From assembly GCA_040414485.1 (NCBI GenBank), contig JBEDUK010000056.1:12327-76326 (forward strand): DNA of 64,000 nucleotides, written 5' to 3'. The DNA is from JBEDUK01 sp040414485. Its GTDB lineage: Bacteria; Actinomycetota; UBA4738. The notes beneath the pieces were generated by a model. It was given only the letters and a program-made list of their open reading frames with translations, was not told the DNA's origin and did not search any database. Shown here in pieces: positions 16,333-25,543 of the stretch (positions are counted from its first letter, which is position 1; each line of letters starts with the position of its first letter). Position numbers and translations under genes: made by a program.

Positions 16333-16992
16333 CTACGCCTTCTTCCCGTTGCCGCCCTTGACGGCGGACCGAATCATCACCAGGCCGCCGGCGGGGCCGG
16401 GCACCGCGCCGCGCAGCAGGAGCAGGTTCCGCTCGGTGTCCGCTTCGACCACCTCGAGGTTCAGCACGGTGACGCGGGCGTTCCCGTGCTGGCCCGCCAT
16501 GCGCATCCCGCGGAACACGCGCGACGGCGCCGCCGCCGCACCGACCGAGCCCGGTGAACGGTGCTTGCGCTCGGTGCCGTGCGAGGCCCCGAGGCCGCCG
16601 AACCCGTGGCGCTTCATGGTGCCGGTGAACCCCTTGCCCTTCGAGACACCGACGACGTCGGCGCGCTCGCCGGGGGCGAAGATGTCGACCGTGATCTCCT
16701 GCCCGGGCGAGTACGAACCGGCGTCGTCGGTTCGAAGCTCGACCAGGTGCCGAAGCGGCTTCTTGATCCCGGCCTTGTCGAAGTGGCCCGCCGAGGGCTT
16801 GTTCGTCTTGCCCTTCCGCGCTTCGGCGTAGGCGAGCTGGACGGCCGAATAGCCGTCGTTCTCCGGCGTCTTCACCTGCGTCACCACGCACGGTCCGGCC
16901 TGGATGACCGTCACCGGCACCGCGCGCGAGTCCTCGGTGAAGATCTCGGTCATGCCGAGCTTCGTGCCGAGGATGCCTTTCGTCTCGCCCAT
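16333..16992 (-). CDS. rplC: 50S ribosomal protein L3
   Basis: L3 helps form the peptidyl-transferase centre. KGILGTKLGMTEIF at the start and SKGKGFTGTMKRHGFGG, followed by the Gln/His-rich loop RMAGQHGNARVTV, are family marks; 219 residues. It lies between rpsJ and rplD as in all S10 operons. Confidence 0.97.
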   Translation of the reverse strand: MGETKGILGTKLGMTEIFTEDSRAVPVTVIQAGPCVVTQVKTPENDGYSAVQLAYAEARKGKTNKPSAGHFDKAGIKKPLRHLVELRTDDAGSYSPGQEITVDIFAPGERADVVGVSKGKGFTGTMKRHGFGGLGASHGTERKHRSPGSVGAAAAPSRVFRGMRMAGQHGNARVTVLNLEVVEADTERNLLLLRGAVPGPAGGLVMIRSAVKGGNGKKA

Positions 16993-17019
16993 CGCCCTCG
17001 AACCGTCCCCGTCCCGTCG

Positions 17020-17328
17020 TTACAGCTTGATCTCGATGTCCACGCCGGCCGACAGCGTGAGCCGCTGGAGCTCCTGCACCGTCTTCGACGTGGCATCCGT
17101 GATGTCCATCAGCCGCTTGTGCGTGAGCATCTGGAAGTGCTCGCGGCTGTCCTTGTCCTTGTGGGGCCCCCGGATCACCGTGTAGACCGAACGCTCGGTC
17201 GGCAGCGGGACCGGCCCGACCACCTTCGCTCCGGTGCGGGTGACGTGCTGCACGATGTCACGCGCGGCCTGATCGAGGATCTCGTGATCGTAGGCCCGGA
17301 GCTTGATGCGGATCCGCGGCGAGGCCAT
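17020..17328 (-). CDS. rpsJ: 30S ribosomal protein S10
   Basis: S10 (NusE) serves in the 30S head and in Nus antitermination. RIRIKLRAYDHEILDQAA and GPVPLPTERSVYTVIRGPHK are diagnostic; 102 residues. A strong GGAGGTGA precedes the start. The 112-base gap to tuf is one of the longest in this operon and is GC-rich with inverted GCCGGC elements, so it may hold an S10 leader, but no defined structure was proven. Confidence 0.97.
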   Translation of the reverse strand: MASPRIRIKLRAYDHEILDQAARDIVQHVTRTGAKVVGPVPLPTERSVYTVIRGPHKDKDSREHFQMLTHKRLMDITDATSKTVQELQRLTLSAGVDIEIKL

Positions 17329-17440
17329 CAGCGCTCACCTCCGACCGCCGCCGGCCGAACGCAGGCGCGGGCGTCTGCCGGCCCGATGGCCGCAAGGTGC
17401 GAGTCGAGGTGGCGTGTGTGGCGTCGCATGCTGATCCCGG

Positions 17441-18625
<1,185 letters not shown>

Positions 18626-18660
18626 CTCCTGCCTCCTCGCGATCCCTCTTCGCCCGGATC

Positions 18661-18675
18661 GTAAAGTCTGTTTAC
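18661..18675. repeat. Short inverted repeat upstream of tuf
   Basis: GTAAA-GTCTG-TTTAC, a 5-base inverted repeat with 5-base loop, lies in an AT-rich patch 36 bases before the tuf start. It could be an operator, a weak hairpin or chance; nothing else supports a function. Confidence 0.3.
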
Positions 18676-18693
18676 TATCTTGTTCGGAAACCT

Positions 18694-20886
18694 CTATTCG
18701 CCGCGCACCCGGGCGATGATCTCCCGCGCGATCTGCGCCGGCACCTCGTGGTACGCCTCGAGCTGCATGGGCGTGTGCGAGGCGCGGCCCTGGGTCTTCG
18801 ACCGCAGGTCCGTCGCGTAGCCGAACAGCTCGGCGAGGGGCACGTGCACGCGGATGGCCCGCATGCCCGCCCGCTCCTCGATGTGCTCGATCCGGCCCCG
18901 GCGTGACGTCGCGTCGCCCATGACCTCGCCCATGAACTCCTCGGGCGTGATGATCTCGAACGACATCACGGGCTCGAGGAGCACGGCGTCTGCCTTGCGC
19001 GCCGCCTCCCGGAGCGCGATCTGCCCGGCCAGCTTGAACGCCAGCTCCGAGGAGTCGACCTCATGGTACGAGCCGTCGATCAGCGTGGCACGGACGTCGA
19101 CCATGGGATAGCCGGCGAGCACGCCCGTCTCGAGCGCCTCCTGGATGCCCTGGTCGACGGACGGGATGTACTCCCGCGGGACCGCGCCGCCGACGATCTT
19201 GTTGACGAACTCGTAGCCGCCGCCGGGGCCCGTGGGCTCCAGGTCGATCTCGACGACGCCGTACTGTCCGCGGCCGCCCGACTGCTTGATGTGGCGGCCC
19301 TCAACCTTGTGCACCGCGCGCTTGATGGTCTCCCGGTAGGCGACCTGCGGCTTGCCGACGTTCGCCCCGACGTTGAACTCGCGCGTCAGACGGTCCACCA
19401 GGATCTCGAGGTGGAGCTCGCCCATCCCCGACATGATCGTCTGCCCGGTCTCGTCGTCGAACTTCACGACGAACGTGGGGTCCTCGTCGGAGAGCTTCCC
19501 GAGGGCGTTCGACAGCTTGTCCTGGTCGGCCTTCGTCTTCGGCTCGATCGCCACGCTGATGACCGGCGTGGGGAACGTCATGGACTCGAGCACGACCGGC
19601 TCCGACGGGTCGCAGAGCGTGTCGCCCGTGGCGGCGTGCTTCAGGCCGACCACGGCGACGATGTCGCCCGCGAAGGCGGCGTCCTTGTCCTCGCGGTGGT
19701 TCGCGTGCATCTGCAGGATGCGGCCGATCCGCTCCTTGCGCAGCTTCGTGGAGTTCTCCACGTGCGCGCCCGTCCGCAGGATGCCCGAGTAGACCCGCAG
19801 GTAGGTCAGGCGGCCCACGTACGGGTCGGTCATGATCTTGAAGGCCAGCGCGCTGAACGGCTCGTCGTCCGCGGCGCGGCGCTCCACGACCTCACCCGAA
19901 GCGGGGTCGACGCCCTGCACGGGCGGCACGTCGACCGGCGACGGCAGGTACTGGACGACGGCGTCGAGCAGCGGCTGGATGCCCTTGTTCTTGAACGCCG
20001 AACCGGCCAGCACCGGCGTGCCCTCGCCCGCCAGCGTTGCCCTGCGGACCGCGCGGCGCAGTTCCTCGACGGTGGGCTCCTCCTCGTGGACGAACTTCTC
20101 CATCAGGGACTCGTCGTGGTCCGCGAGCTGCTCGAACAGCCGGTGGTGCCACTCCTGGGCCTGCTCGAGCATGTCGCCCGGGATCTCGCGGTCCTCCCAC
20201 TCCTCACCGAGGCCGTCGCTGGTCCAGTAGTGCCCCTTCATCTCGACCAGGTCGATCACTCCGTGGAAGCCGCCCTCGACGCCCCACGGCAGCTGGACGA
20301 CCAGCGGCGTGGCGGCAAGGCGGTCCTCGATCATGGACACCGTGCGGAAGAAGTCCGCGCCGGTCCGGTCCATCTTGTTGACGAAGCAGATCCGGGGGAC
20401 CCGGTAGCGGTCGGCCTGGCGCCACACGGTCTCGGACTGCGGCTCCACGCCGGCGACGGCGTCGAACACCGCGACCGCGCCGTCCAGCACCCGCAGGGAC
20501 CGTTCGACCTCTACGGTGAAGTCCACGTGACCGGGCGTGTCGATCAGGTTGATCCAGTGGTCCTTCCAGTTCGTGGTGGTGGCCGCGGACGTGATGGTGA
20601 TGCCGCGCTCGCGCTCCTGGACCATCCAGTCCATCAGGGCCGTGCCCTCGTGGACCTCGCCGACCTTGTACGACTTGCCGGTGTAATAGAGGATCCGCTC
20701 GGTGGTCGTGGTCTTGCCCGCGTCGATGTGGGCCATGATCCCGATGTTCCGGGTCCTGGCCAGTGGGTACTCGCGGATGACCAGACCGCCCTTGCCGGGC
20801 GATCCGCTCTGCCGCACCCTGGTCACCTGCGCTGCTTCGGCCACGTTCGCTTCCACTTCCTCGAGTCTCTTCGCGGGCGTCGCCAT
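18694..20886 (-). CDS. fusA: Elongation factor G
   Basis: EF-G is the translocation GTPase. G1 AHIDAGKTTTTERI, G3 DTPGHVDF and G4 NKMDRTGADFF are visible, with the later domains complete to the C-terminal ARVRGE. From the ATG at 20886 it has 730 residues, with about 34 extra before the usual REYPLARTRNIGI start. That N-terminal stretch (KRLEEVEANVAEAAQV) is unusual for EF-G. A start at 20928 in the same frame, directly after rpsG, is also possible. Confidence 0.95.
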   Translation of the reverse strand: MATPAKRLEEVEANVAEAAQVTRVRQSGSPGKGGLVIREYPLARTRNIGIMAHIDAGKTTTTERILYYTGKSYKVGEVHEGTALMDWMVQERERGITITSAATTTNWKDHWINLIDTPGHVDFTVEVERSLRVLDGAVAVFDAVAGVEPQSETVWRQADRYRVPRICFVNKMDRTGADFFRTVSMIEDRLAATPLVVQLPWGVEGGFHGVIDLVEMKGHYWTSDGLGEEWEDREIPGDMLEQAQEWHHRLFEQLADHDESLMEKFVHEEEPTVEELRRAVRRATLAGEGTPVLAGSAFKNKGIQPLLDAVVQYLPSPVDVPPVQGVDPASGEVVERRAADDEPFSALAFKIMTDPYVGRLTYLRVYSGILRTGAHVENSTKLRKERIGRILQMHANHREDKDAAFAGDIVAVVGLKHAATGDTLCDPSEPVVLESMTFPTPVISVAIEPKTKADQDKLSNALGKLSDEDPTFVVKFDDETGQTIMSGMGELHLEILVDRLTREFNVGANVGKPQVAYRETIKRAVHKVEGRHIKQSGGRGQYGVVEIDLEPTGPGGGYEFVNKIVGGAVPREYIPSVDQGIQEALETGVLAGYPMVDVRATLIDGSYHEVDSSELAFKLAGQIALREAARKADAVLLEPVMSFEIITPEEFMGEVMGDATSRRGRIEHIEERAGMRAIRVHVPLAELFGYATDLRSKTQGRASHTPMQLEAYHEVPAQIAREIIARVRGE

Positions 20887-20928
20887 CTCAGGCCACACCC
20901 CCATATGTCTTGTCTTCGACCACCGCAA

Positions 20929-21399
20929 TCACCAGCGGTAATGGGCGAAGGCGCGGTTGGCCTCCGCCATTTTGTGCATGTCTTCCCGGCGCTTGACCGA
21001 CGCGCCCTGGCCGCCGGCGGCGTCCATGAGCTCGCCGACGAGGCGCTCGGACATGGAGTTCTCCCGGCGGGCGCGGGCATTGTTGACCAACCACCGAAGG
21101 GCCAGCGTCGTTCCCCGATTCGGACGAACCTCGATCGGGACCTGGTAGGACGCGCCGCCGACCCGCCGCGACTTGACCTCGAGCATCGGCCGGGCGTTCT
21201 CCACGGCGCGCTTGAGCGTGATGGCCGGGTCGTTCTGGGTCCGCTCGCTGATGACCTCGAGGGCGTGGTAGACGGTCCGCTCGGCAACGCTGCGCTTGCC
21301 GTTCAGCAGGACCTTGTTGATCAGCTGCGTGACCAGCGGGTTCTGGTAGATCGGGTCGGGCTCGATGTCGCGCCGGCTCGCGGCTCCCTTGCGTGGCAT
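20929..21399 (-). CDS. rpsG: 30S ribosomal protein S7
   Basis: S7 organises the 3' domain of 16S rRNA. MPRKGAASRRDIEPDPIYQN, VTQLINKVLLNGKRSVAE and the C-terminal KMAEANRAFAHYRW are typical; exactly 156 residues. The start at 21399 is preceded by GGGGGAG and lies 11 bases after the rpsL stop. Confidence 0.98.
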   Translation of the reverse strand: MPRKGAASRRDIEPDPIYQNPLVTQLINKVLLNGKRSVAERTVYHALEVISERTQNDPAITLKRAVENARPMLEVKSRRVGGASYQVPIEVRPNRGTTLALRWLVNNARARRENSMSERLVGELMDAAGGQGASVKRREDMHKMAEANRAFAHYRW

Positions 21400-21410
21400 G
21401 TCCGCTCCCC

Positions 21411-21782
21411 CTAGGACGATGCCTTCGCGCCGTAGCGCGAACGGGCCTTCTTGCGGTCGCGGACACCGGCGGTGTCGAGCGTGCCCCGGACGACCTTGTA
21501 GCGGACGCCCGGGAGGTCCTTCACCCGGCCGCCACGCACCAGGACGATCGAGTGCTCCTGAAGGTTGTGGCCGATCCCGGGGATGTAGGCGGTGACCTCG
21601 ATACCGCTGGTCAGGCGCACACGGGCGACCTTCCGAAGGGCCGAGTTCGGCTTCTTCGGCGTGGTGGTCCACACGCGCGTGCAGACGCCGCGGCGCTGCG
21701 GCGAGGACTTGAGCGCGGGGCTCTTCGTCTTCGTCTTGACGGGCTCGCGGCCCTTCCTGACCAGCTGTTGTACGGTCGGCAT
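21411..21782 (-). CDS. rpsL: 30S ribosomal protein S12
   Basis: S12 monitors decoding in the A site. MPTVQQLVRKGREPVKTKTK, TTTPKKPNSALRKVARVR and LVRGGRVKDLPGVRY are diagnostic; 123 residues. Lys43 and Lys88, the usual streptomycin-resistance sites, are wild type. As first gene of the operon it is preceded by a leader of about 175 bases and a good promoter at 21,964-21,993. Confidence 0.98.
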   Translation of the reverse strand: MPTVQQLVRKGREPVKTKTKSPALKSSPQRRGVCTRVWTTTPKKPNSALRKVARVRLTSGIEVTAYIPGIGHNLQEHSIVLVRGGRVKDLPGVRYKVVRGTLDTAGVRDRKKARSRYGAKASS

Positions 21783-22151
21783 GAAATCGCCCTTCGTCTT
21801 CGCTTCTTATGGTGTCTCGTCCGGTCGCGGCCGCGCATGTGGTCCACGCGTCGCGCTCGAGCACGCATCCTGCAGATCGGGCGACAACCCGTCTGGGAGG
21901 TCTGCTCGAGGATCCCTACAGGCTGAAAACGCGCACCGTGCAGCACACAGTGCGCGAGAGCTCATGGTACAGAGGCCCGCCCAAGCATGTCAATCGACCG
22001 GGCTCAGGAAGGGCTCGTCCGTCTGCCCGGGCTCACGTCGCCCGGCTTGGTCCGGTGGCGTCGACCAACAGGGAGGCGAACGCCACGGCGTTCCCGGCCG
22101 CGAGCAGAGTAGAGAAGATCCTCATCCGTGGGCGCACCCAGCGAGGTCACA
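21783..22151. other. Divergent intergenic region, left half: rpsL leader and promoter
   Basis: This part of the 732-base gap between rpsL and the first sulfotransferase gene holds the rpsL leader and promoter. I see no coding sequence in it. The right half (22,152-22,514) is the first copy of the duplicated leader described separately. Confidence 0.6.
21964..21993 (-). promoter_or_regulatory. Candidate promoter of the rpsL-rpsG-fusA-tuf operon
   Basis: On the minus strand a perfect -35 box TTGACA (21988-21993) is followed after 18 bases by TACCAT (21964-21969). Transcription would start near 21957, giving rpsL a leader of about 175 bases. It is the only such pair I found in the gap upstream of rpsL. 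Confidence 0.55.
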
Positions 22152-22514
22152 GCGCCCCACCTATACTTCATCCCATCGCCGGGCGATGCCTGAAGTGGTC
22201 GCTGGATGTCCGGGGTAGCCTGGGGCCGGGCCGAGAGGTCCCACTGGAGGCTGAGCGTATCCGCCGGCGGTCCAATGCGTTGGTCGATCGGTCGTGATCC
22301 GGGTGATCACAGGGAGTGATCGTAGTGTGCGTGGACCGCCATAAAAGGACCCGCACGGCCGCGGCCCCGGAACGGGCCACCGGAGTCAGGCTCGCGGACC
22401 GCGCCGCTGCAGCTCGGGACCATGGGCATGCGCCGGATCGCAGATCGCTCACCGGAGGGCACGTGCCTTCCACCGACTGCGGCCCGGTCGGCCGCTCGGC
22501 GTAGGAGCGGCGAC
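22152..22514 (+). promoter_or_regulatory. Duplicated leader, copy 1, upstream of a sulfotransferase gene
   Basis: The region begins with GCGCCCCAC followed by CTATACTTCATC (TATACT at 22162-22167 is a good -10 box). Then come blocks shared with the second copy at 38,303-38,611: CGCC.GGG.GATGCC, AGGTCCC, GTATCCGCCGGCGG, GTTGGTC, ATCACAGGGAGT, GGGCCACCGG and GGCCGCTCGGCGTAGGAGC, all in the same order. The GGGAG block is the ribosome-binding site of a small ORF (22325-22504), and the final TAGGAG is both its stop and the binding site of the sulfotransferase gene. In copy 1 the GGGA lies in the loop of a perfect hairpin (GATCAC-AGGGA-GTGATC), which copy 2 does not keep. Confidence 0.75.
22325..22504 (+). 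CDS. Small conserved upstream ORF, copy 1 (59 residues)
   Basis: Starts at GTG 22325, eight bases after GGGAG, and ends at TAG 22502-22504, ten bases before the sulfotransferase start. It is paired with a 40-residue ORF at 38,312-38,434. From start codon to the shared core both have exactly 15 codons; the cores are ERATGVRLADRA here and DRATGIKLAERA there, and both end in GRSA. The 19 extra residues here lie between core and tail. No known family is recognised and there is no signal peptide or membrane segment. It may be a small protein or a leader peptide coupled to the sulfotransferase gene. Confidence 0.55.
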   Translation: MCVDRHKRTRTAAAPERATGVRLADRAAAARDHGHAPDRRSLTGGHVPSTDCGPVGRSA

Positions 22515-23504
22515 ATGTCCGTCACCGGCGCCGTCAGCCGGTTCCGCAAGAGGGTTCGTCGTCGGCGGGAGCGGAACTTCCAACGCGGTCTGTGGAAAGA
22601 GATAGCCGGCGGTGTGCTCGGTCAGCTGTATCTCGACCGCGGCGGCGGGCCCGGCGACAGCGTCCTGCTGGTCGGCCACGACCGCTCCGGAACCACCTGG
22701 ATCGCCGAGGCGCTGAACTACCGGCGGGACTTCCGTTACATCTACGAGCCGTTCCATCCGGGCCGGGTGGATGCCGCCAAGGTGTTCACGCCGCGCCTCT
22801 ATCTGCGGCCTGGCGAGGATGATCCCAAGTACATCGGTGCGGCAGGCGCCGTGCTGTCCGGCGACATCAGAAGCCTGTGGGCCGACAAGTACAACCGCTC
22901 GGTCTTGCCCAGGCGCCGGCTTGTGAAGGAGGTGAGGGCGAACCTCCTGCTGCCGTGGATCGCCGCACATTTCCCCGCGACCTCGATTGTGTTCATGCTT
23001 CGGCACCCGTGCGCCGTGGCGAACTCCGAGCGTCGGCTTTCGGGGAGATGGCACATAGACCTGGGCCGTTTCCTCTCGCAGCCGGAGCTGATGCAGGACC
23101 ACCTCGCGCCCTTCCGCGACGCCATGCAGGCTGCATCCACCGACTGGGAGAAGCGCGTCGTTGTGTGGTGCATCGAGAACTACGTTCCCATCGCGACGCT
23201 GGATCCGCGCCGAGTCCTCTTCGCGTTCTACGAGGACTTCTGCGTTGAGCCAGAGAGGGAGCTGCGGCGGCTGTTCGAATTCGCCAACATGCCGTACGAT
23301 CCGCGCGCGCTCCAAACGCTCACCAAGCCCTCCGCGACAAGCCGCAAGGACAGCGCGGTCCTCTCCGGCGAGGACCTCGTGGAAGCCTGGCGCCGAGACG
23401 TAACCGACGATGAGGTCGTGGCGACGATGGGCGTCGTCGAAGCGTTCGGCCTGGACCGGATCTACACGTCGGATTCGATGCCGAGATCACGCCCGGGCCG
23501 CTGA
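22515..23504 (+). CDS. Sulfotransferase family protein (first of four)
   Basis: PAPS-dependent sulfotransferases move sulfate to hydroxyl or amino groups of sugars and other acceptors. The 5'-phosphosulfate loop is VGHDRSGTTW (residues 53-62) and the 3'-phosphate motif is FMLRHPCAVANSERRLSG. The first 30 residues are very basic (RKRVRRRRERN). 329 residues from the ATG at 22515, preceded by GGAG that overlaps the stop of the upstream small ORF; an in-frame ATG at 22422 is less likely. The acceptor is unknown; context suggests the polysaccharide of this locus. Its stop is 7 bases from the stop of the converging glycosyltransferase gene. Confidence 0.85.
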   Translation: MSVTGAVSRFRKRVRRRRERNFQRGLWKEIAGGVLGQLYLDRGGGPGDSVLLVGHDRSGTTWIAEALNYRRDFRYIYEPFHPGRVDAAKVFTPRLYLRPGEDDPKYIGAAGAVLSGDIRSLWADKYNRSVLPRRRLVKEVRANLLLPWIAAHFPATSIVFMLRHPCAVANSERRLSGRWHIDLGRFLSQPELMQDHLAPFRDAMQAASTDWEKRVVVWCIENYVPIATLDPRRVLFAFYEDFCVEPERELRRLFEFANMPYDPRALQTLTKPSATSRKDSAVLSGEDLVEAWRRDVTDDEVVATMGVVEAFGLDRIYTSDSMPRSRPGR

Positions 23505-23511
23505 CGCGAAA

Positions 23512-24657
23512 TCACGGCATGCCGCGGGCGGCGGCCAACGACCGGAAGAACCGGTCGTGCTGCTCAGCGATGAGATCCCAGGTGTAGCGCTCCTGGATCC
23601 GGGCCCGCGCGGCGGCACCGACGGCTCGTACCTGATCCGGGTGGGCGTCCGCCCACCGGATGCGTTCAGTGAGCGAGCCCTTCTCCTTTTGCCAGACCAG
23701 GCCGTGATCGCCGATGACCTCTGTGTTGAACTCGGTGCCGAGCACGATCGCGCAATTCCCGCATCCCATGGCCTTCAACAGGGAGGGGTTCGTCCCGCCC
23801 ATCTCGTGGCCGTGCAGGTACGCGTAGCAGCCCAGGTGCAGCTTTTCCACCAGCATCGGCCCGTACACCGGCCCGAGGAACCGCACCCGATGGCCGCGGG
23901 CCAGATCCTGCACATGACGCCAGTACGGCGTCTCGTAATTCATCCCCCCTGCGATCAGCAGTTCCTTGTCGGAGCCGGCGGCGGCGAACTCGCTGATGAT
24001 GTGATGGATGTTGTTGTCCGGCTCGATCCGGCATGCGATCAGGTAGTACTCGCCTGGGCTGGCATCCCACTGGTCCAGATCGCCGTCCGGCAGATCCCGG
24101 AGGAGGTACGCACCGTTCGAGATGTAGGCCGAATCCCGCCCGTACCGTTCGCGGTAATAGCGCTGGATGGCCATCGAATCCGAGATGAGATCCGCGCCGG
24201 TCGCCTTCGCCGCGCACCATTCGGCGAACCTCATGTAGCGCTGGCCGCCGCCGCGCCGCCACTTCGGACGCCGCCACTCGATGCCGTCGGTATTGATGAC
24301 GACGGCCCGCTTCCCCACGAACGGGCGGACCATCGCCCACAGGGGTGCGCTGGGGGTGCCCAGGACGTAGTAGATGTCGACCTTCCGGCGCATCGAATCG
24401 AACAGCGACACCGTTTCGTGCGAGATCCGCTCGAGTTCGCGGTGCTTCAGGTACGGCGTGTAGACGAGCTTCACACCCTTGTACTCGCCGCCGGGCTGCC
24501 GACCCGCGTACTCCTCACGGCAGTACACCGTCACGTCGTGGCCGAGCTCCACGAGCCGCGTCGACAGCTCTTCGGCGAACGTCTCGAACCCGGTCCAGCA
24601 TTGCGGGATGCCGCGGCACCCCATGATCGCGATATGGAGACCCGTACGACGGTTCAC
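23512..24657 (-). CDS. Glycosyltransferase, DUF1972 (rhamnosyltransferase-like) with GT4 fold
   Basis: The N-terminus IAIMGCRGIPQCWTGFETFA matches the DUF1972 family, which includes rhamnosyltransferases of capsule and EPS loci, and the C-terminal half has GT-B features (FLGPVYG, GHEMGGTNPSLLKAMGCG). No signal peptide; probably cytoplasmic at the membrane, adding a sugar to the lipid-linked unit. The GTG at 24657 overlaps the stop of the RmlD-like gene (GTGA), so the two are translationally coupled, which suggests that it uses the deoxysugar made by its neighbours. 381 residues. Confidence 0.85.
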   Translation of the reverse strand: MNRRTGLHIAIMGCRGIPQCWTGFETFAEELSTRLVELGHDVTVYCREEYAGRQPGGEYKGVKLVYTPYLKHRELERISHETVSLFDSMRRKVDIYYVLGTPSAPLWAMVRPFVGKRAVVINTDGIEWRRPKWRRGGGQRYMRFAEWCAAKATGADLISDSMAIQRYYRERYGRDSAYISNGAYLLRDLPDGDLDQWDASPGEYYLIACRIEPDNNIHHIISEFAAAGSDKELLIAGGMNYETPYWRHVQDLARGHRVRFLGPVYGPMLVEKLHLGCYAYLHGHEMGGTNPSLLKAMGCGNCAIVLGTEFNTEVIGDHGLVWQKEKGSLTERIRWADAHPDQVRAVGAAARARIQERYTWDLIAEQHDRFFRSLAAARGMP

Positions 24658-25526
24658 GCGACCGCTCCGCCGCGTCGGCCCCGCCGCTCCAGGTACCACT
24701 CGAGCGCGTCGCGCCAAGGACGGCTCCTGGGCAGGCCGAGGCGTTCGGCCTTCGTGTCCAGCAGGATCGACCATCGCGGGCGGCGGACCACCTGCTCCCC
24801 CGCCGGCTTCGGCGTCAGATCGGCGTCGATTCCTTCAATCTCGAAGGTCGCGAGCGCGAACCGATACCAGGAGCAGGAGCCGCTGTTGGCCGCATGGTAG
24901 ATGCCCGGCGGTACCTCGCGCTCCAGCAGTGTGAGGATGCGATCGGCCATGTCCCTGGTGGAAGACGGCGCGAAGATCTGGTCGTCGACGACGGATACGG
25001 CTTCGCCGGCGGCGGCCTTTGCGAGCATGGTCTCGACGAAGTTCCCTCCCTTGCCCGAGCTCCCGGCGTGGCCGAAGAGTCCCGATCCCCTGACGACCAG
25101 GGAGTCCGGATGCGCGGCGGCGACCAGTTGTTCGCCCGCCGCCTTCGAAGCACCGTACACGTTCAGCGGGTGTGGCTGGTCGTCCTCGGCGTAGCCCTCC
25201 TGACGCTCGCCATCGAACACGTAGTCCGTGCTGACGAAGACGCAGCGCGCCCCACTCGTGCGGGCGGCCCGCGCCACGTTTCCGGCGCCGACGGCGTTCA
25301 CGCCGAAGGTCGCCGACGGATCCGCCTCGCACAGCTCGACCTTGTGGAACGCGGCCGCATTGATCACCGCTTTCGGCCTGACCCGCTGGATGACGCGCTC
25401 CAAACCAACCAGATCGGTGACGTCGGCCTCCTCGTGTCGCGGTGCGATGACCTCGTGGCGGCCGACCGCCACGCCGCGCACGTCAGTCCCGAGCTGACCG
25501 GAACCGCCGAGCAACAAGATGCGCAC
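24654..25526 (-). CDS. dTDP-4-dehydrorhamnose reductase-like protein
   Basis: RmlD-type extended short-chain dehydrogenase. LLLGGSGQLG binds NAD(P)H, STDYVFDG and YGASKAAGE (the YxxxK pair) are catalytic, and INAAAFHKVELCE and IYHAANSG fit the family. It would reduce the 4-keto sugar to dTDP-L-rhamnose or a relative. Start taken at GTG 25526 (VRILLLGG), 290 residues, normal for RmlD; the frame is open further but lacks homology. It lies 17 bases after the epimerase gene and overlaps the glycosyltransferase. No RmlA or RmlB is in the window. Confidence 0.85.
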   Translation of the reverse strand: MRILLLGGSGQLGTDVRGVAVGRHEVIAPRHEEADVTDLVGLERVIQRVRPKAVINAAAFHKVELCEADPSATFGVNAVGAGNVARAARTSGARCVFVSTDYVFDGERQEGYAEDDQPHPLNVYGASKAAGEQLVAAAHPDSLVVRGSGLFGHAGSSGKGGNFVETMLAKAAAGEAVSVVDDQIFAPSSTRDMADRILTLLEREVPPGIYHAANSGSCSWYRFALATFEIEGIDADLTPKPAGEQVVRRPRWSILLDTKAERLGLPRSRPWRDALEWYLERRGRRGGAVA

Positions 25527-25543
25527 GAACCCTCGCCCGCCCG

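Noticed and set aside
19063..21414. 783-codon open frame opposite fusA-rpsG
   Set aside because: Antisense shadow of fusA and rpsG; no ribosome-binding site and biased composition.
22316..22321. Three GTGATC hexamers (22294, 22303, 22316) as an operator array
   Set aside because: They are not kept in the second leader copy, and the last is part of the hairpin around the small ORF's ribosome-binding site.
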